NCBI RefSeq assembly: GCF_001047675.1
Contig: NZ_CP011975.1
Span: 1,342,073 to 1,406,072, forward strand
Direction: 5' to 3'
Length of the DNA: 64,000 bases
DNA from: Yersinia aleksiciae
GTDB lineage: Bacteria > Pseudomonadota > Gammaproteobacteria > Enterobacterales > Enterobacteriaceae
Positions 42,788 to 52,613 of the stretch are shown here, piece after piece. A program made the translations under genes and the position numbers. Positions within the stretch are counted from its first letter, which is position 1. Each line of letters begins with the position of its first letter. The notes beneath the pieces are model-generated. The model did not search any database and had not been told where the DNA came from. It worked only from the letters and a program-made list of their open reading frames with translations.

Positions 42788-43780
42788 ATGATTCGTTTAG
42801 CCGTTATTGGCACCAATTGGATCACCGCGCGCTTTGTTGATGCTGCCCACGAAAGTGGCAAAATAAAACTGGTCGCGGTTTACTCTCGTCGACTGGATCA
42901 AGCTCAAAAATTTGGCGCTGATTATAACGTTACTGAATGCTTTGATCATTTGGAAGCCCTTGCAGCAAGTGATCAAATTGATGCGGTGTATATCGCCAGC
43001 CCGAACTCCCTGCATTACCCTCAGGCTAAACTGTTCCTCAGCCATAAAAAACACGTTATTTGCGAAAAGTCATTGGCCTCGAATCTGGCCGAAGTCGAAT
43101 CACTGGTGGCTTGCGCCCGCGATCACCAAGTAGTACTGTTTGAAGCCTTTAAAACGGCCTACCTGCCTAATTTTATTCAGCTAAAACTGTCGTTACCGCG
43201 TGTGGGGAAACTGCGCAAAGCCTTTATTAATTTCTGCCAGTACTCCTCTCGCTATCAACGCTATCTGAATGGCGAAAATCCTAATACTTTTAATCCAGCG
43301 TTTTCTAACGGCTCGATCATGGATATTGGCTACTACTGTCTGGCCAGCGCGTTGGCATTATGGGGTGAACCAAAATCGGTGCTCGCCAGTGCGAGTTTGC
43401 TACCCAGCGGGGTTGATGCCCACGGCACCATTTGTCTGAATTATGGTGATTTTGATGTGGCTATCATCCATTCGAAAGTCAGCCAATCAGATATCCCCAG
43501 TGAAATTCAGGGGGAAGATGGTTCGCTAGTTATCGAAAGCATCTCTGAATGCCAATCTGTTGCCTTTACGCCACGCGGTAGCCATTCACAAGACCTGACG
43601 CAACCACAGCATATTAATACTATGCTGTATGAAGCTGAGGTTTTTGCCAATTTGGTTGAAAATAAGCAGGTAGAACACGCAGGGTTGCAGCTGTCATTGC
43701 TAACCTCGCGCATTCAGACCGAAATTCGCCGTCAGACTGGCGTTATTTTCCCAGCAGATACCCAGCCGCCTGCTCTATAG
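42788..43780 (+). CDS. ygjR: YgjR, Gfo/Idh/MocA-family oxidoreductase
   Basis: A 330-residue NAD(P)-dependent dehydrogenase (about 328 in E. coli). The Rossmann start MIRLAVIGTNWITARFVDA has the nucleotide-binding glycine pattern in a variant form, followed by AVYSRRLDQAQKFG, the family signature VYIASPNSLHYPQAKLFL and the catalytic EKSLA (EKP-like, here EKS, near residue 97). The C-terminal domain follows. The substrate is unknown. The ATG at 42788 has GGAG 7 bases upstream; a GTG-type earlier start adds four residues. It follows ygjP by 97 bp and precedes the alx riboswitch. Confidence 0.92.
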   Translation: MIRLAVIGTNWITARFVDAAHESGKIKLVAVYSRRLDQAQKFGADYNVTECFDHLEALAASDQIDAVYIASPNSLHYPQAKLFLSHKKHVICEKSLASNLAEVESLVACARDHQVVLFEAFKTAYLPNFIQLKLSLPRVGKLRKAFINFCQYSSRYQRYLNGENPNTFNPAFSNGSIMDIGYYCLASALALWGEPKSVLASASLLPSGVDAHGTICLNYGDFDVAIIHSKVSQSDIPSEIQGEDGSLVIESISECQSVAFTPRGSHSQDLTQPQHINTMLYEAEVFANLVENKQVEHAGLQLSLLTSRIQTEIRRQTGVIFPADTQPPAL

Positions 43781-43834
43781 CCAAAGTTATTGATGTTGCA
43801 ACAAACAGCGATGCAGCATCAAGTACTCAGGGTG
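43780..43834. repeat. Short degenerate ERIC remnant after ygjR
   Basis: CCAAAGTTATTGATGTTGCA begins an ERIC-like left end, and GCAGCATCAAGTACTCAGGG resembles a right end. TTGATGTTGC (43790-43799) and GCAGCATCAA (43813-43822) form a near-perfect stem. The central ERIC core is absent. Confidence 0.45.
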
Positions 43835-43895
43835 ACGTTAATATTTTGTTTCAGTGATTGACCAGCAGGCCGTTTTCCATTATTTTTGCGCGGCA

Positions 43896-44043
43896 AAGGG
43901 GAGTAACTTCATTGCCGGTCTGCCGTCATTACGGTGCGAAAGCACCCGGTTACCGGGCAACCTCATTAATGTACAAGTGCCTGTTTAGGACTTTTGCATT
44001 AGTAGAGTTGTAAGTGAGACCTTGCCGGAAGGCGAGGTTTGCT
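43896..44043 (+). promoter_or_regulatory. yybP-ykoY riboswitch (Mn2+/pH-responsive leader of alx)
   Basis: The leader has the conserved blocks AAAGGGGAGTAAC, GCCGGTCTGCCG, GCACCCGGTTACCGGGCAACC and, at the 3' side, TGAGACCTTGCCGGAAGGCG then AGGTTTGC. This is the yybP-ykoY aptamer, which binds Mn2+, and in E. coli alx the same leader (PRE) also responds to alkaline pH through transcriptional pausing and refolding. The separate intrinsic terminator downstream gives a transcriptional off-switch. Confidence 0.93.
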
Positions 44044-44060
44044 TGCAGCTCAGACATAGC

Positions 44061-44096
44061 GGCTGGCGTCTTCCGACGTTGGCCGTTTTTGTTTTT
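44061..44096 (+). terminator. Riboswitch expression-platform terminator
   Basis: GGCTGGCGTC (44061-44070) and GACGTTGGCC (44075-44084) pair over 10 bp including G-T pairs on a TTCC loop, followed by GTTTTTGTTTTT. It ends about 15 bases before the alx start and so can shut off alx before translation. Confidence 0.85.
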
Positions 44097-44113
44097 ATGA
44101 GGTTCCTTAAATG

Positions 44114-45097
44114 ATGAATACCGTGGGTACTCCCTTACTCTGGGGTAGTTTTGCTGTTGTGGTGACGATCATGCTCGCCATTGACTTACTGTTACAGGGC
44201 CGCCGTGGCTCACAAACCATGACTCTGCGCCAGGCGGCTTGCTGGTCGTTAGTCTGGGTGAGCTTGTCTTTGCTGTTTAACGCCGGTTTCTGGTGGTATC
44301 TGGCCGAAACCGTCGGTCGTGAAGTCGCCGACAAACAAGCGCTGGCCTTCCTGACTGGCTATCTGATTGAAAAAGCACTGGCCGTCGATAACGTCTTCGT
44401 CTGGTTGATGCTGTTCAGTTATTTTGCTGTTCCAGCCAATTTGCAGCGCCGCGTGCTGATTTACGGTGTGCTGGGTGCGATTGTGCTGCGTACCATCATG
44501 ATCTTTGCTGGAAGCTGGCTGGTGTCGCAATTCAGCTGGATCCTATACCTGTTCGGGGCCTTCCTGCTGTTTACTGGTATCAAAATGGCATTGGCGAAAG
44601 AAGACGATACACCCATCGGCGAAAAACCGCTGGTTCGCTGGATTCGTAACCATCTGCGCATGACTGACGAGTTACACGGCGACCGCTTCACTGTGCGTAA
44701 AAACGGTCTGCTCTATGCCACGCCACTGGTGCTGGTATTGATTCTGGTTGAGTTGAGTGATGTGATTTTCGCCGTCGACAGTATTCCGGCGATCTTCGCC
44801 GTTACCACCGATCCCTTTATTGTTTTGACTTCTAACCTGTTTGCTATTCTGGGCTTACGCGCCATGTATTTCTTGCTAGCAAATGTGGCAGAGCGCTTCT
44901 CAATGTTGAAATATGGCCTATCGGTCATATTGGTGTTTATCGGTGTCAAAATGATGATTATCGATCTGTTCCATATCCCTATCGGCATTTCATTAGGTGT
45001 GGTGGCGGGTATTTTGGCACTGACATTATTGATTAACGTTTGGGTGAATCATCGCGCAGATCGCCGGTCAGCAGCAGATAAAGCTGTCCATAAATAG
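44114..45097 (+). CDS. alx: Alx, TerC-family manganese exporter
   Basis: A 327-residue inner-membrane protein with about nine helices (321 in E. coli). TerC signatures: [19 protein letters not shown] (acidic EKxLAxDN in a membrane helix, about residues 80-98) and [19 protein letters not shown] (second ELSDxxFAxDS repeat, about 215-233), whose buried acids bind Mn2+. Alx in E. coli exports Mn2+ and is induced by high pH. I prefer the ATG at 44114 ([10 protein letters not shown], as in E. coli); the ATG at 44111 adds one methionine. It is controlled by the yybP-ykoY leader and terminator just upstream. A terminator follows at 45122. Confidence 0.95.
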   Translation: MNTVGTPLLWGSFAVVVTIMLAIDLLLQGRRGSQTMTLRQAACWSLVWVSLSLLFNAGFWWYLAETVGREVADKQALAFLTGYLIEKALAVDNVFVWLMLFSYFAVPANLQRRVLIYGVLGAIVLRTIMIFAGSWLVSQFSWILYLFGAFLLFTGIKMALAKEDDTPIGEKPLVRWIRNHLRMTDELHGDRFTVRKNGLLYATPLVLVLILVELSDVIFAVDSIPAIFAVTTDPFIVLTSNLFAILGLRAMYFLLANVAERFSMLKYGLSVILVFIGVKMMIIDLFHIPIGISLGVVAGILALTLLINVWVNHRADRRSAADKAVHK

Positions 45098-45121
45098 TCT
45101 TCTTAGCAACACAATATATTA

Positions 45122-45152
45122 CGCGGGGTGATTATTACCCCGCATTTATTTT
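45122..45152 (+). terminator. Terminator of alx
   Basis: GCGGGGT (45123-45129) and ACCCCGC (45137-45143) form a 7-bp stem with loop GATTATT, then ATTTATTTT. The rest of the 318-bp alx-sstT gap is A/T-rich and must hold the sstT promoter. Confidence 0.85.
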
Positions 45153-45415
45153 GCACACCCCTCTCTCAACCAAATGTTATTACGATCACATAAATGTAAA
45201 CAAAATGTTATGCAAATTAGATCTACATTGGATTTTGCTAATTGTCTCTTTCCTGCCCAATAGATTCCCTTATACTGTCAAAGCAAACACACCCAGTTAC
45301 AAATAATACTAAGTTACAGGTGTGAGAAAATCGCTCGGCCACGTTCCGGCTGAGTGCGTTGATCAGTTAAAAATAAAATTAAGTTCAACTTGGGAAGAGG
45401 CATCACTGGAAAACT

Positions 45416-46672
45416 ATGGCAAACACATCTTCAGGATTCATCGGATTTATTATCCGCGGCAGCTTGGTTAAACAGATACTGGTCGGCTTGGTTGCCGGTA
45501 TTATTTTAGCCTTGGTCTCTACCCCGGCAGCAACAGCCGTCGGCTTGCTCGGCACACTGTTCGTTGGCGCATTAAAAGCTGTCGCACCGGTTTTGGTGTT
45601 AATGCTGGTGATGTCCTCGATTGCCAACCATAAACAAGGCCAAAAAACCAGTATCCGCCCTATTCTGTTTTTATATTTATTAGGCACCTTTTCAGCGGCA
45701 CTGATTGCCGTGGTGATTAGCTTTCTGTTCCCATCAACACTCATTTTGGTCACCAGTACTGCCGAAATTACCCCGCCAAGTGGGATTGTCGAAGTATTGA
45801 AAGGCTTGTTGAGCAGCGTGATAGCTAACCCTATCCATGCACTGCTGAATGCCAACTATATCGGTATTTTGGCTTGGGCTGTGGGCTTGGGTGTCGCTTT
45901 ACGTCATGCGGCAGATACCACCAAGTCACTGATTAACGATATGTCTGATGCCGTGACCAAAGTGGTACGTGTGGTGATCCGTTTTGCGCCACTGGGTATT
46001 TTCGGTCTGGTCTCCTCAACCATGGCAGAAACCGGTTTTGGCGTGTTACTGGGCTACGCACAGCTGCTGGTGGTCTTGATTGGCTGTATGTTACTGGTGG
46101 CATTAGTGGTCAACCCACTGATCGTTTACTGGAAAATCCGCCGCAATCCTTATCCATTGGTATTTGCCTGCTTGCGTGAAAGTGGCGTCACCGCCTTCTT
46201 TACCCGCAGCTCAGCTGCTAACATTCCAGTGAACATGGAAATGTGCAAGAAGATGAACCTGAATGAAGACACTTACTCAGTCTCCATTCCGTTGGGTGCC
46301 ACCATCAACATGGCAGGCGCGGCGATTACCATCACCGTGCTGACACTGGCGGCAGTGCATACCTTGGGTATTGCTGTGGATCTGCCAACCGCCCTGCTGT
46401 TAAGTGTAGTGGCTGCGGTCTGCGCCTGTGGGGCATCTGGTGTAGCCGGTGGCTCACTGCTGCTGATCCCGCTGGCATGCGGCATGTTTGGTATTCCGAA
46501 CGAAATAGCGATGCAAGTGGTTGCGGTTGGTTTCATCATCGGCGTATTGCAGGACTCAGCTGAAACCGCGCTGAACTCCTCAACCGACGTGTTGTTTACG
46601 GCGGCAGCCTGTCAGGCAGATGATGCAAAACTGGCGAATCCAGATCCGCTGGCGAGCCGTAAAATCGTCTAA
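45416..46672 (+). CDS. sstT: Sodium:serine/threonine symporter SstT
   Basis: A 418-residue DAACS-family symporter (414 in E. coli), importing serine and threonine with Na+. Typical glutamate-transporter-fold features: two re-entrant loops, the first with the serine-rich [20 protein letters not shown] (about 260-279) and the second with [17 protein letters not shown] (about 340-356), plus [14 protein letters not shown] (the NMDGT-equivalent). GGAAGAGG lies upstream of the ATG. In E. coli its mRNA is a target of the sRNA GcvB; I did not check the leader for that site. Its place after alx is conserved. Confidence 0.96.
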   Translation: MANTSSGFIGFIIRGSLVKQILVGLVAGIILALVSTPAATAVGLLGTLFVGALKAVAPVLVLMLVMSSIANHKQGQKTSIRPILFLYLLGTFSAALIAVVISFLFPSTLILVTSTAEITPPSGIVEVLKGLLSSVIANPIHALLNANYIGILAWAVGLGVALRHAADTTKSLINDMSDAVTKVVRVVIRFAPLGIFGLVSSTMAETGFGVLLGYAQLLVVLIGCMLLVALVVNPLIVYWKIRRNPYPLVFACLRESGVTAFFTRSSAANIPVNMEMCKKMNLNEDTYSVSIPLGATINMAGAAITITVLTLAAVHTLGIAVDLPTALLLSVVAAVCACGASGVAGGSLLLIPLACGMFGIPNEIAMQVVAVGFIIGVLQDSAETALNSSTDVLFTAAACQADDAKLANPDPLASRKIV

Positions 46673-46694
46673 TTTAAATCGCAATAATGATTAT

Positions 46695-46720
46695 CGGGGG
46701 CTATATGGCCCCCGTTTTTA
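46695..46720 (+). terminator. Terminator of sstT
   Basis: CGGGGGC (46695-46701) and GCCCCCG (46708-46714) form a 7-bp stem with loop TATATG, followed by TTTTTATT. It overlaps the last codon of convergent ygjV. Confidence 0.88.
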
Positions 46721-47269
46721 TTGGGCCGCTTCCTCTTTAGTGGCTTTTTTCTCAATCTTAAAAGGGTCTATCCCTTTTAGTTGCAGCCGACGGAAACGGA
46801 TAATATTAAATCCGTTTAACAGCAAGAAACTGCCTTCGATCAATGACCCACCAATCGAACCCAACCACACATTATGGATAACCCAACAGACAGTGGATAT
46901 CCACATCACACAGCGGGTCGTCAGCCCACGGGTACGAAACATCGCCCAAGTGCTGATCACGGTACCAAAAATCGGCAATATCTCTATCGCGTGCTGCATG
47001 CGCCAGAGGCCAAACGCCAGTGTCAGGATGATAAACACTATCATCGCCGTGATGCTGCGGGTTTTGGATGCGACCAGATTACGCGCAGCATTAAGCATGG
47101 CGCTACTGCCGGCGGCACTGGCCCCCATCAGGAAGAAATGGCAGCCAATAATGGCACTGTAGGCGGAGAGTTGAAGTTTGAAACGCCGCTCATCGCGGTT
47201 GAAAAACATGGTGATACCGACAAAAAAGGCCAGTACGCCAACGGCTTGAGCAAACCAATAGAAGGTCAT
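46718..47269 (-). CDS. ygjV: YgjV inner-membrane protein
   Basis: A 183-residue membrane protein of the YgjV family, same length as E. coli YgjV: MTFYWFAQAVGVLAFFVGIT, FNRDERRFKLQLSAYSAIIG, then RCVMWISTVCWVIHNVWLGS and IGGSLIEGSFLLLNGFNIIR. About five helices. The ATG at 47269 aligns with E. coli; a longer frame from 47302 adds 11 residues over a hairpin (GTGCGG-TTAG-CCGCAC, 47287-47302) and is unlikely. The Shine-Dalgarno is weak. The family has PQ-loop-like topology, but its cargo is unknown. It is convergent with sstT. Confidence 0.92.
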   Translation of the reverse strand: MTFYWFAQAVGVLAFFVGITMFFNRDERRFKLQLSAYSAIIGCHFFLMGASAAGSSAMLNAARNLVASKTRSITAMIVFIILTLAFGLWRMQHAIEILPIFGTVISTWAMFRTRGLTTRCVMWISTVCWVIHNVWLGSIGGSLIEGSFLLLNGFNIIRFRRLQLKGIDPFKIEKKATKEEAAQ

Positions 47270-47330
47270 GGTGGGAGAGTCCTGGTGTGCGGTTAGCCGC
47301 ACTGTGTCTTACAAATTAATCAATATCCCC

Positions 47331-47384
47331 TCAGTACTTGAAGCCGCAGGCGGGTTAACTGCAACTCCAGGTACTTTGGGTGTC
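47331..47384 (-). repeat. Short ERIC derivative upstream of ygjV
   Basis: On the minus strand it reads ACACCCAAAGTACCTGGAGT, TGCAGTTAACCCGCC, then TGCGGCTTCAAGTACTGA. Both ERIC ends are present but the core is missing. It lies between ygjV and uxaA. Confidence 0.55.
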
Positions 47385-47440
47385 GTGCCTTATTCATAAA
47401 AAACAAAACACGGTTTCATATTAATTAAAAGACATGACTT

Positions 47441-48931
47441 TTACAAGGTTACGCCACTTTTAAAGATCGCCAGTTCGCGGAAATCGTTCACTTCATTGCG
47501 GGCGGGTTTGCCGTTGGCAATATCAACGATCAGATCAACAAACTCAGTCAGTAAGCTGTCCATTGAGGTGCCATGAATCAGTTTACCCGCATCAAAATCG
47601 ATCCAATGGGGTTTCTTGGCGGCCAATTCACTATTGGTTGCCAATTTGACTGTCGGGACAAAACCGCCGTAAGGTGTGCCACGACCGGTACTGAACAGCA
47701 CCATATGGCAGCCTGCCCCCGCTAATGCACTGGTTGCCACGGCGTCATTGCCCGGTGCACTGAGCAAATTCAGGCCAGGGCGCTGTAAGCGCTCACCATA
47801 CTTCAGCACATCCACCACTTTGCTCTGCCCCGCTTTCTGGGTGCAGCCAAGGGATTTCTCTTCCAGCGTTGTGATACCGCCCGCTTTATTGCCCGGTGAC
47901 GGGTTTTCATAAATCGGTTGGTTGTGCGCAATAAAGTACTGTTTGAAGTCGTTGACCATGCTGACGGTCTTTTCAAATGTCGCTTCATCACGGCAGCGGC
48001 TCATCAGAATACGTTCCGCACCGAACATTTCCGGCACTTCAGTCAGCACCGATGTGCCGCCGTTAGCGATCACATAGTCGGAGAAGCGCCCCAGTAGTGG
48101 GTTAGCCGTAATGCCGGACAAACCATCAGAACCGCCACACTCCAGCCCAAACTTCAGTTCGCTCAGTTTACCCGGAACCCGTTTGTCATCGCGCATGGCT
48201 TGATACAAAGCGCGCAGATGTTCGAGGCCCGCTTCGACCTCATCATCTTGCTGCTGGCACACCATAAAATGCACGCGCTCTTCATCAACCTTGCCCAGTG
48301 TGGTTTGGAAAACGTCGACTTGGTTGTTTTCACACCCTAAACCAATCACCAGCACCGCACCGGCATTCGGGTGACGCACCATGTTTTGCAGCATGGTGCG
48401 GGTGTTTTCGTGATCCTGGCCCAGCTGTGAACAGCCGAATGGGTGACTGAACAGATAGACGCCATCAATATCTTCAGCGTCTTGCGTCTCTTTTAAGAAA
48501 CGTTGCTGAATCTGGCGCGCGATCCCATTCACACAACCCACGGTTGGGATGATCCACAGCTCGTTGCGGATCCCCACGTTGCCATTGGCACGGCGATAGA
48601 TCTGCACTTCACGATCCGCCATTTGCGGCGGCAACTCACTGAACTCTGGCTGATATTGATACTCATCCAGATCGCTCAGATTGGTTTTAGCATTTTGCGA
48701 ATGAATATGTTCGCCCGGCGGGATCAGGGTTAATGCATGGCCGATAGGCAAACCATACTTAACGATCATCTGCCCAGGTTCGATGGCAGTTAAGGCAAAT
48801 TTATGCCCGCGCACCACCGGCTGAGCTAACTTAACGCGAAGCTCACCGCTTTCAATCACTTCATCAGCGGCCAAGTCTTGCAGTGCGACGGCGACATTAT
48901 CCAACGGGTGAATTTTTATAATACTTTGCAT
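47441..48931 (-). CDS. uxaA: Altronate dehydratase UxaA
   Basis: A 496-residue enzyme (495 in E. coli) that dehydrates D-altronate to 2-keto-3-deoxygluconate. The N-terminal SAF domain (about 1-95; MQSIIKIHPLDNVAVALQDL, then HIHSQN) is followed by the catalytic region with NELWIIPTVGCVNGIARQIQ, FSHPFGCSQLGQDHE, GLGCENNQ, KFGLECGGSDGLSGI and TTLEEKSLGCTQKAG, whose cysteines and histidines hold the iron or manganese centre. Last gene of the leftward uxaC-uxaB-uxaA cluster, 10 bp after uxaB. E. coli keeps uxaB at a separate locus; here all three are together. Confidence 0.97.
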   Translation of the reverse strand: MQSIIKIHPLDNVAVALQDLAADEVIESGELRVKLAQPVVRGHKFALTAIEPGQMIVKYGLPIGHALTLIPPGEHIHSQNAKTNLSDLDEYQYQPEFSELPPQMADREVQIYRRANGNVGIRNELWIIPTVGCVNGIARQIQQRFLKETQDAEDIDGVYLFSHPFGCSQLGQDHENTRTMLQNMVRHPNAGAVLVIGLGCENNQVDVFQTTLGKVDEERVHFMVCQQQDDEVEAGLEHLRALYQAMRDDKRVPGKLSELKFGLECGGSDGLSGITANPLLGRFSDYVIANGGTSVLTEVPEMFGAERILMSRCRDEATFEKTVSMVNDFKQYFIAHNQPIYENPSPGNKAGGITTLEEKSLGCTQKAGQSKVVDVLKYGERLQRPGLNLLSAPGNDAVATSALAGAGCHMVLFSTGRGTPYGGFVPTVKLATNSELAAKKPHWIDFDAGKLIHGTSMDSLLTEFVDLIVDIANGKPARNEVNDFRELAIFKSGVTL

Positions 48932-48941
48932 AGTTAAACCT

Positions 48942-50393
48942 TTAGCTGTAAGTCGCTACCGCAGCTCTCATACCGCGATCAATGATGGATTGCAGTTGTT
49001 CTGTCACCTGATCGGCCAGTTGCGGCACCGCCGTCAAATCCTGGCCCCAATGGGTCGCATCGGACAACACGCTGTTAACCAATTCAGCCAGCGTAATGTC
49101 GCTGTGTTTTACGCCACTCCACAGGGTGGAAAAACGCTCCAGCCAGTGAGCATCATCCTGCAATGGGTAAGTTTGCCCCTCACGTTCGCCACGATAAAAG
49201 GCGATCAGTGCGGCCAGAGCAAAAGTCAGGCGTGGCGGTAATTTGCCTTGCTGCTGCTGATAAGTCAGCAACTGTGGCAAAATACGGGTGCGGAATTTTG
49301 TCATGCCATTCAAGGCGATAGATAGCAGTTGATGCTGAATGAACGGGTTGCGGAAACGGCTCAATACCGCCTGCGAGAATGACAACAACTCGTCTTCCGG
49401 TAAGTCCAGCACCGGCACAATCTCTTCGGTAATGGTTTTTTCGACAAAGCTGCTGATCTGCGCGTCGTCCATAGTCTGACCGACCGTGTCCAGCCCAGAC
49501 AGATAAGCCACCGGAACCAGCGCGGTGTGTGCGCCGTTCAGGATAGCCACTTTGCGCTCTTTGTAGGGCTTGATGTCATCCACGATGCGCACGTTCAGAT
49601 CTAATTGATCCAGACGCAGCTCTTGCGCCAACTCTTTTGGCCCTTGAATAACAAACAGATAGAAATACTCAGCGGTGTCGAGGAAGCTGTCCTGATAACC
49701 CAGTTCGGTTTGCAGCGCCGCCACTTCATCACGCGGATAGCCAGTAACGATGCGGTCCACTAATGTTGAGCAGAAGCTGTTGTTTTCAGTCAACCACTGG
49801 GTGAATTTGGCAGGCAGTTGCCAGTGGCTGGCGTAGCGCAATACTAATTCGCGCAGAGCTTCGCCATTGTAATCAATCAGTTCACAAGGCAGCAGCACCC
49901 AGCCTTTATCAGCGGCACCAGCAAAATGCTCGAAACGTTCGAACAGCAGACGGGTCAATTTAGCGGGGAAAGAGCTTGGCGGCGCATCGCTGAATTGATC
50001 CGCTTCGTTCCAGGCAATCCCAGCTTCTGTGGTGTTAGAGAACATAAAGCGGATATTGGCATCGCGAGCCAGCGCCAGATATTCATCGAATTGGCGGTAG
50101 ATATTGATTTCGCGGTTAACAGAGCGGATCAGGCGAGATTCACGCACCGCTTCACCCTGCTCGTTCAACCCACGGATCACCGCAGTATACAGGCCATCCT
50201 GAGTACTGAGTGACGGCGGAAAATCGGTGTCGATCGGGCGGATTACCACGATCCCAGCATTAAGGTCGGTATGCTCATTCAGTAAATCAATTTGCCAGTC
50301 GACGAAAGCGCGTAGGAAGTTACCTTCGCCAAATTGAATAATTTTGTCTGGGTGGCTACGGCCGGGAAAGTCACGACGGTTCAGGGTTTGCAT
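48942..50393 (-). CDS. uxaB: Tagaturonate reductase (altronate oxidoreductase) UxaB
   Basis: A 483-residue NADH-dependent oxidoreductase of the mannitol-dehydrogenase/long-chain superfamily (483 in E. coli), reducing D-tagaturonate to D-altronate. It opens [20 protein letters not shown], with [16 protein letters not shown] for NAD binding, and the catalytic lysine region [20 protein letters not shown] (about 280-299). It lies between uxaC (202 bp upstream, with a hairpin in the gap) and uxaA (10 bp downstream), so uxaBA are probably translated together. Confidence 0.97.
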   Translation of the reverse strand: MQTLNRRDFPGRSHPDKIIQFGEGNFLRAFVDWQIDLLNEHTDLNAGIVVIRPIDTDFPPSLSTQDGLYTAVIRGLNEQGEAVRESRLIRSVNREINIYRQFDEYLALARDANIRFMFSNTTEAGIAWNEADQFSDAPPSSFPAKLTRLLFERFEHFAGAADKGWVLLPCELIDYNGEALRELVLRYASHWQLPAKFTQWLTENNSFCSTLVDRIVTGYPRDEVAALQTELGYQDSFLDTAEYFYLFVIQGPKELAQELRLDQLDLNVRIVDDIKPYKERKVAILNGAHTALVPVAYLSGLDTVGQTMDDAQISSFVEKTITEEIVPVLDLPEDELLSFSQAVLSRFRNPFIQHQLLSIALNGMTKFRTRILPQLLTYQQQQGKLPPRLTFALAALIAFYRGEREGQTYPLQDDAHWLERFSTLWSGVKHSDITLAELVNSVLSDATHWGQDLTAVPQLADQVTEQLQSIIDRGMRAAVATYS

Positions 50394-50532
50394 CAGGATT
50401 CACCTCATAACGCATGCAGGCGTGGACCCATCATCGCTGACAGTCCGTGCTTTGCAGGCAAGCCTTTCGTTACCGATAAGGTCTTTGTCGCAGCGCAGCC
50501 GGGCGTTAAATAAACAATAAGTTAAAGTTATG

Positions 50533-50553
50533 CGGGGCTAGCATGCAGCCCCG
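50533..50553 (-). terminator. uxaC-uxaB intercistronic hairpin
   Basis: CGGGGCT (50533-50539) and AGCCCCG (50547-50553) form a perfect 7-bp stem with loop AGCATGC. There is no T-run on the minus strand, so it is more likely an mRNA-stability or partial-termination element lowering uxaBA relative to uxaC. Confidence 0.45.
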
Positions 50554-50595
50554 TGATTTGTTATTTGCTATTTATCACTCAAACAGATCGGGCGC

Positions 50596-52005
50596 TTACA
50601 GCTCGATGGCGAAGTACTGTTTCGCGTTATCGAAACAGATGTTTTTCACCATGGAACCCAGCAGCTCAATATCCGCAGGCGCTTCACCCTCTTCAACCCA
50701 CCGGCCGATCATCTGGCACAGGATGCGGCGGAAGTATTCATGGCGGGTATAAGACAAGAAGCTGCGGCTATCCGTCAGCATGCCAACAAAGCGGCTTAGC
50801 AAACCAAGCTGCGCCAGCTGGGTCATTTGGCGTTGCATGCCATCTTTCTGGTCGTTGAACCACCAGCCGGAACCAAATTGCATTTTTCCTGCCGCGCCTT
50901 CGCCCTGGAAGTTACCGACCATGGTGCCGATCACTTCGTTGTCGCGTGGATTCAAGCAGTAAAGAATGGTTTTTGGCAGCGCATTACGCAGGCCCTGTGC
51001 ATCCAATAAGCGGGACAGCGGCTGCGCCAGCGGTTGGTCATTGATGGAGTCAAAACCGATATCCGGCCCCACCAGATTAAACATGCGACTGTTATTGTTA
51101 CGCAGCGCGCCGATATGGTACTGCTGCACCCATTCGCGGCGATGATATTCGCCAGACAGGAATAGCAATACGGCAGTCTTAAACTGTGCGATCTCTTCCG
51201 TACTCGGCTGATTGCCGGCCAGACGACGGGCCAAAATTGCATCCAGTGTGGCTTCGTCAGCTTCACCGTAAACCACCACGTCCAGTGCATGGTCAGAAAC
51301 TTTACAGCCGTGGGCGGCAAAGTGATCCATACGTTTGTTCAGTGCGGTACAGAGATCAGCAAAGCGGCTGATAGAGGTATCGGCAGCGGCTTCCAAACGC
51401 TGCATGTAGTCGTTAAAACCTGCGGCTTCAATGTTGAAAGCTTTGTCCGGACGCCAGCTTGGCAGCACTTTAATGTTAAAGCTGCCATCAGCGGCGATGG
51501 CTTTGTGGTGGCGCAGATCATCAATAGGGTCATCAGTGGTGCCGACCATTTTGACCTTCATCTGCTGCATGATGCCACGGGCAGAGAAGTTGTCCTGAGC
51601 CAGTAATTCGTTACCACGCTGCCAGATCTCTTCTGAGGTTGCCGGTGACAATAATTTTCCTGTAATACCAAATGGACGACGTAATTCCAGATGTGTCCAG
51701 TGATACAGCGGATTACCGATAGTATGAGGAACCGTTGCCGCCCAAGCTTCGAACTTCTCGCGGTCACTGGCATCACCGGTACACAGACGTTCTGCAACAC
51801 CGTTGGTCCGCATCGCACGCCATTTGTAGTGGTCACCTTTTAACCAGATGTCATACAGATTCTTAAAGCGGTAGTTTTCTGCAATCTGTTCTGGGGGTAA
51901 ATGGCAGTGATAATCATAAATCGGCTGATCTTTTGCATAGTCATGATAGAGACGACGGGCGAATTCGGTGTCGAGCAAAAAGTCTTCGGTCAAAAACTGC
52001 GACAT
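50596..52005 (-). CDS. uxaC: Glucuronate isomerase UxaC
   Basis: A 469-residue amidohydrolase-fold isomerase (470 in E. coli) that converts D-glucuronate to D-fructuronate and D-galacturonate to D-tagaturonate, the entry step of hexuronate use. Signatures: [38 protein letters not shown] (HxH metal site), RPDKAFNIE, and the C-terminal [18 protein letters not shown] start at 52005 (MSQFLTEDF) with GAGG 13 bases upstream; the longer frame adds eight residues. First gene of the uxaCBA run, divergent from exuT. Confidence 0.97.
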   Translation of the reverse strand: MSQFLTEDFLLDTEFARRLYHDYAKDQPIYDYHCHLPPEQIAENYRFKNLYDIWLKGDHYKWRAMRTNGVAERLCTGDASDREKFEAWAATVPHTIGNPLYHWTHLELRRPFGITGKLLSPATSEEIWQRGNELLAQDNFSARGIMQQMKVKMVGTTDDPIDDLRHHKAIAADGSFNIKVLPSWRPDKAFNIEAAGFNDYMQRLEAAADTSISRFADLCTALNKRMDHFAAHGCKVSDHALDVVVYGEADEATLDAILARRLAGNQPSTEEIAQFKTAVLLFLSGEYHRREWVQQYHIGALRNNNSRMFNLVGPDIGFDSINDQPLAQPLSRLLDAQGLRNALPKTILYCLNPRDNEVIGTMVGNFQGEGAAGKMQFGSGWWFNDQKDGMQRQMTQLAQLGLLSRFVGMLTDSRSFLSYTRHEYFRRILCQMIGRWVEEGEAPADIELLGSMVKNICFDNAKQYFAIEL

Positions 52006-52613
52006 ATTAGGTTCCTCACTTGAGTACATCTTCGAGTACTGCTTCCTGTTATCGCGAAGTTATCACACCAATTTCATCTATCGTCCAGCACTTTTTCATC
52101 GATAGAGATCGCAAAAAGCTAACAAAAAGAACAAATACTCAACATTTATAGTCTATTTAGTCCCTTGCGGCACTAAGTCTGTCGGGTTCTATTATTCCCT
52201 AATTGAAAAGTGGTTTTTGTGATATCACTCAACTTTTAAATCTGTATGACAAGTTATTGTTGCGTCGTCCTCAGTCATCTCATCCGCATTGCTCAATCAA
52301 ACGCGCTGATTTGACCTAAATGGGAATAGACAAGCAAGAATGAGAGCAGTTACAGCACAGCGGCTCTTAATAGGAAGGGATACCCAAAGTAGTTGAAGCT
52401 GCCAATAACATTCGAGCCTCAACTCAAAAAGAAGGCATGACCCAAAGTAATGGGGTTGCAGATCGGCAGCTAACACCACTGCAACGCTAATTAAGAAAGG
52501 TCAGGTACCTCCGCATGCACAGCAATGTCGGGTTGGACCAAATTGCGCCATGAAATGCGGCTACAGACTGCAGTTCATAGCAGTAATCTTAGACTGGGAG
52601 AACGTTATAAATG
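52006..52613. promoter_or_regulatory. uxaC-exuT divergent control region
   Basis: A 608-bp region that must carry both hexuronate promoters. TGTGATATCACTCA near 52221 resembles half of a CRP site but lacks a good second arm. I found no clear ExuR/UxuR palindrome. The exuT-proximal part is filled with ERIC remnants (52378-52505), which push the exuT promoter away from the uxaC side. Confidence 0.4.
52378..52505 (+). repeat. Two ERIC derivatives upstream of exuT
   Basis: The first begins GGGATACCCAAAGTAGTTGA (near 52378); the second begins GACCCAAAGTAATGGGGTTG (near 52439) and ends in a right-end-like part, CACCACTGCAACGC. Both lack the central ERIC palindrome and are diverged, so they are older than the tandem arrays. 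Confidence 0.55.
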
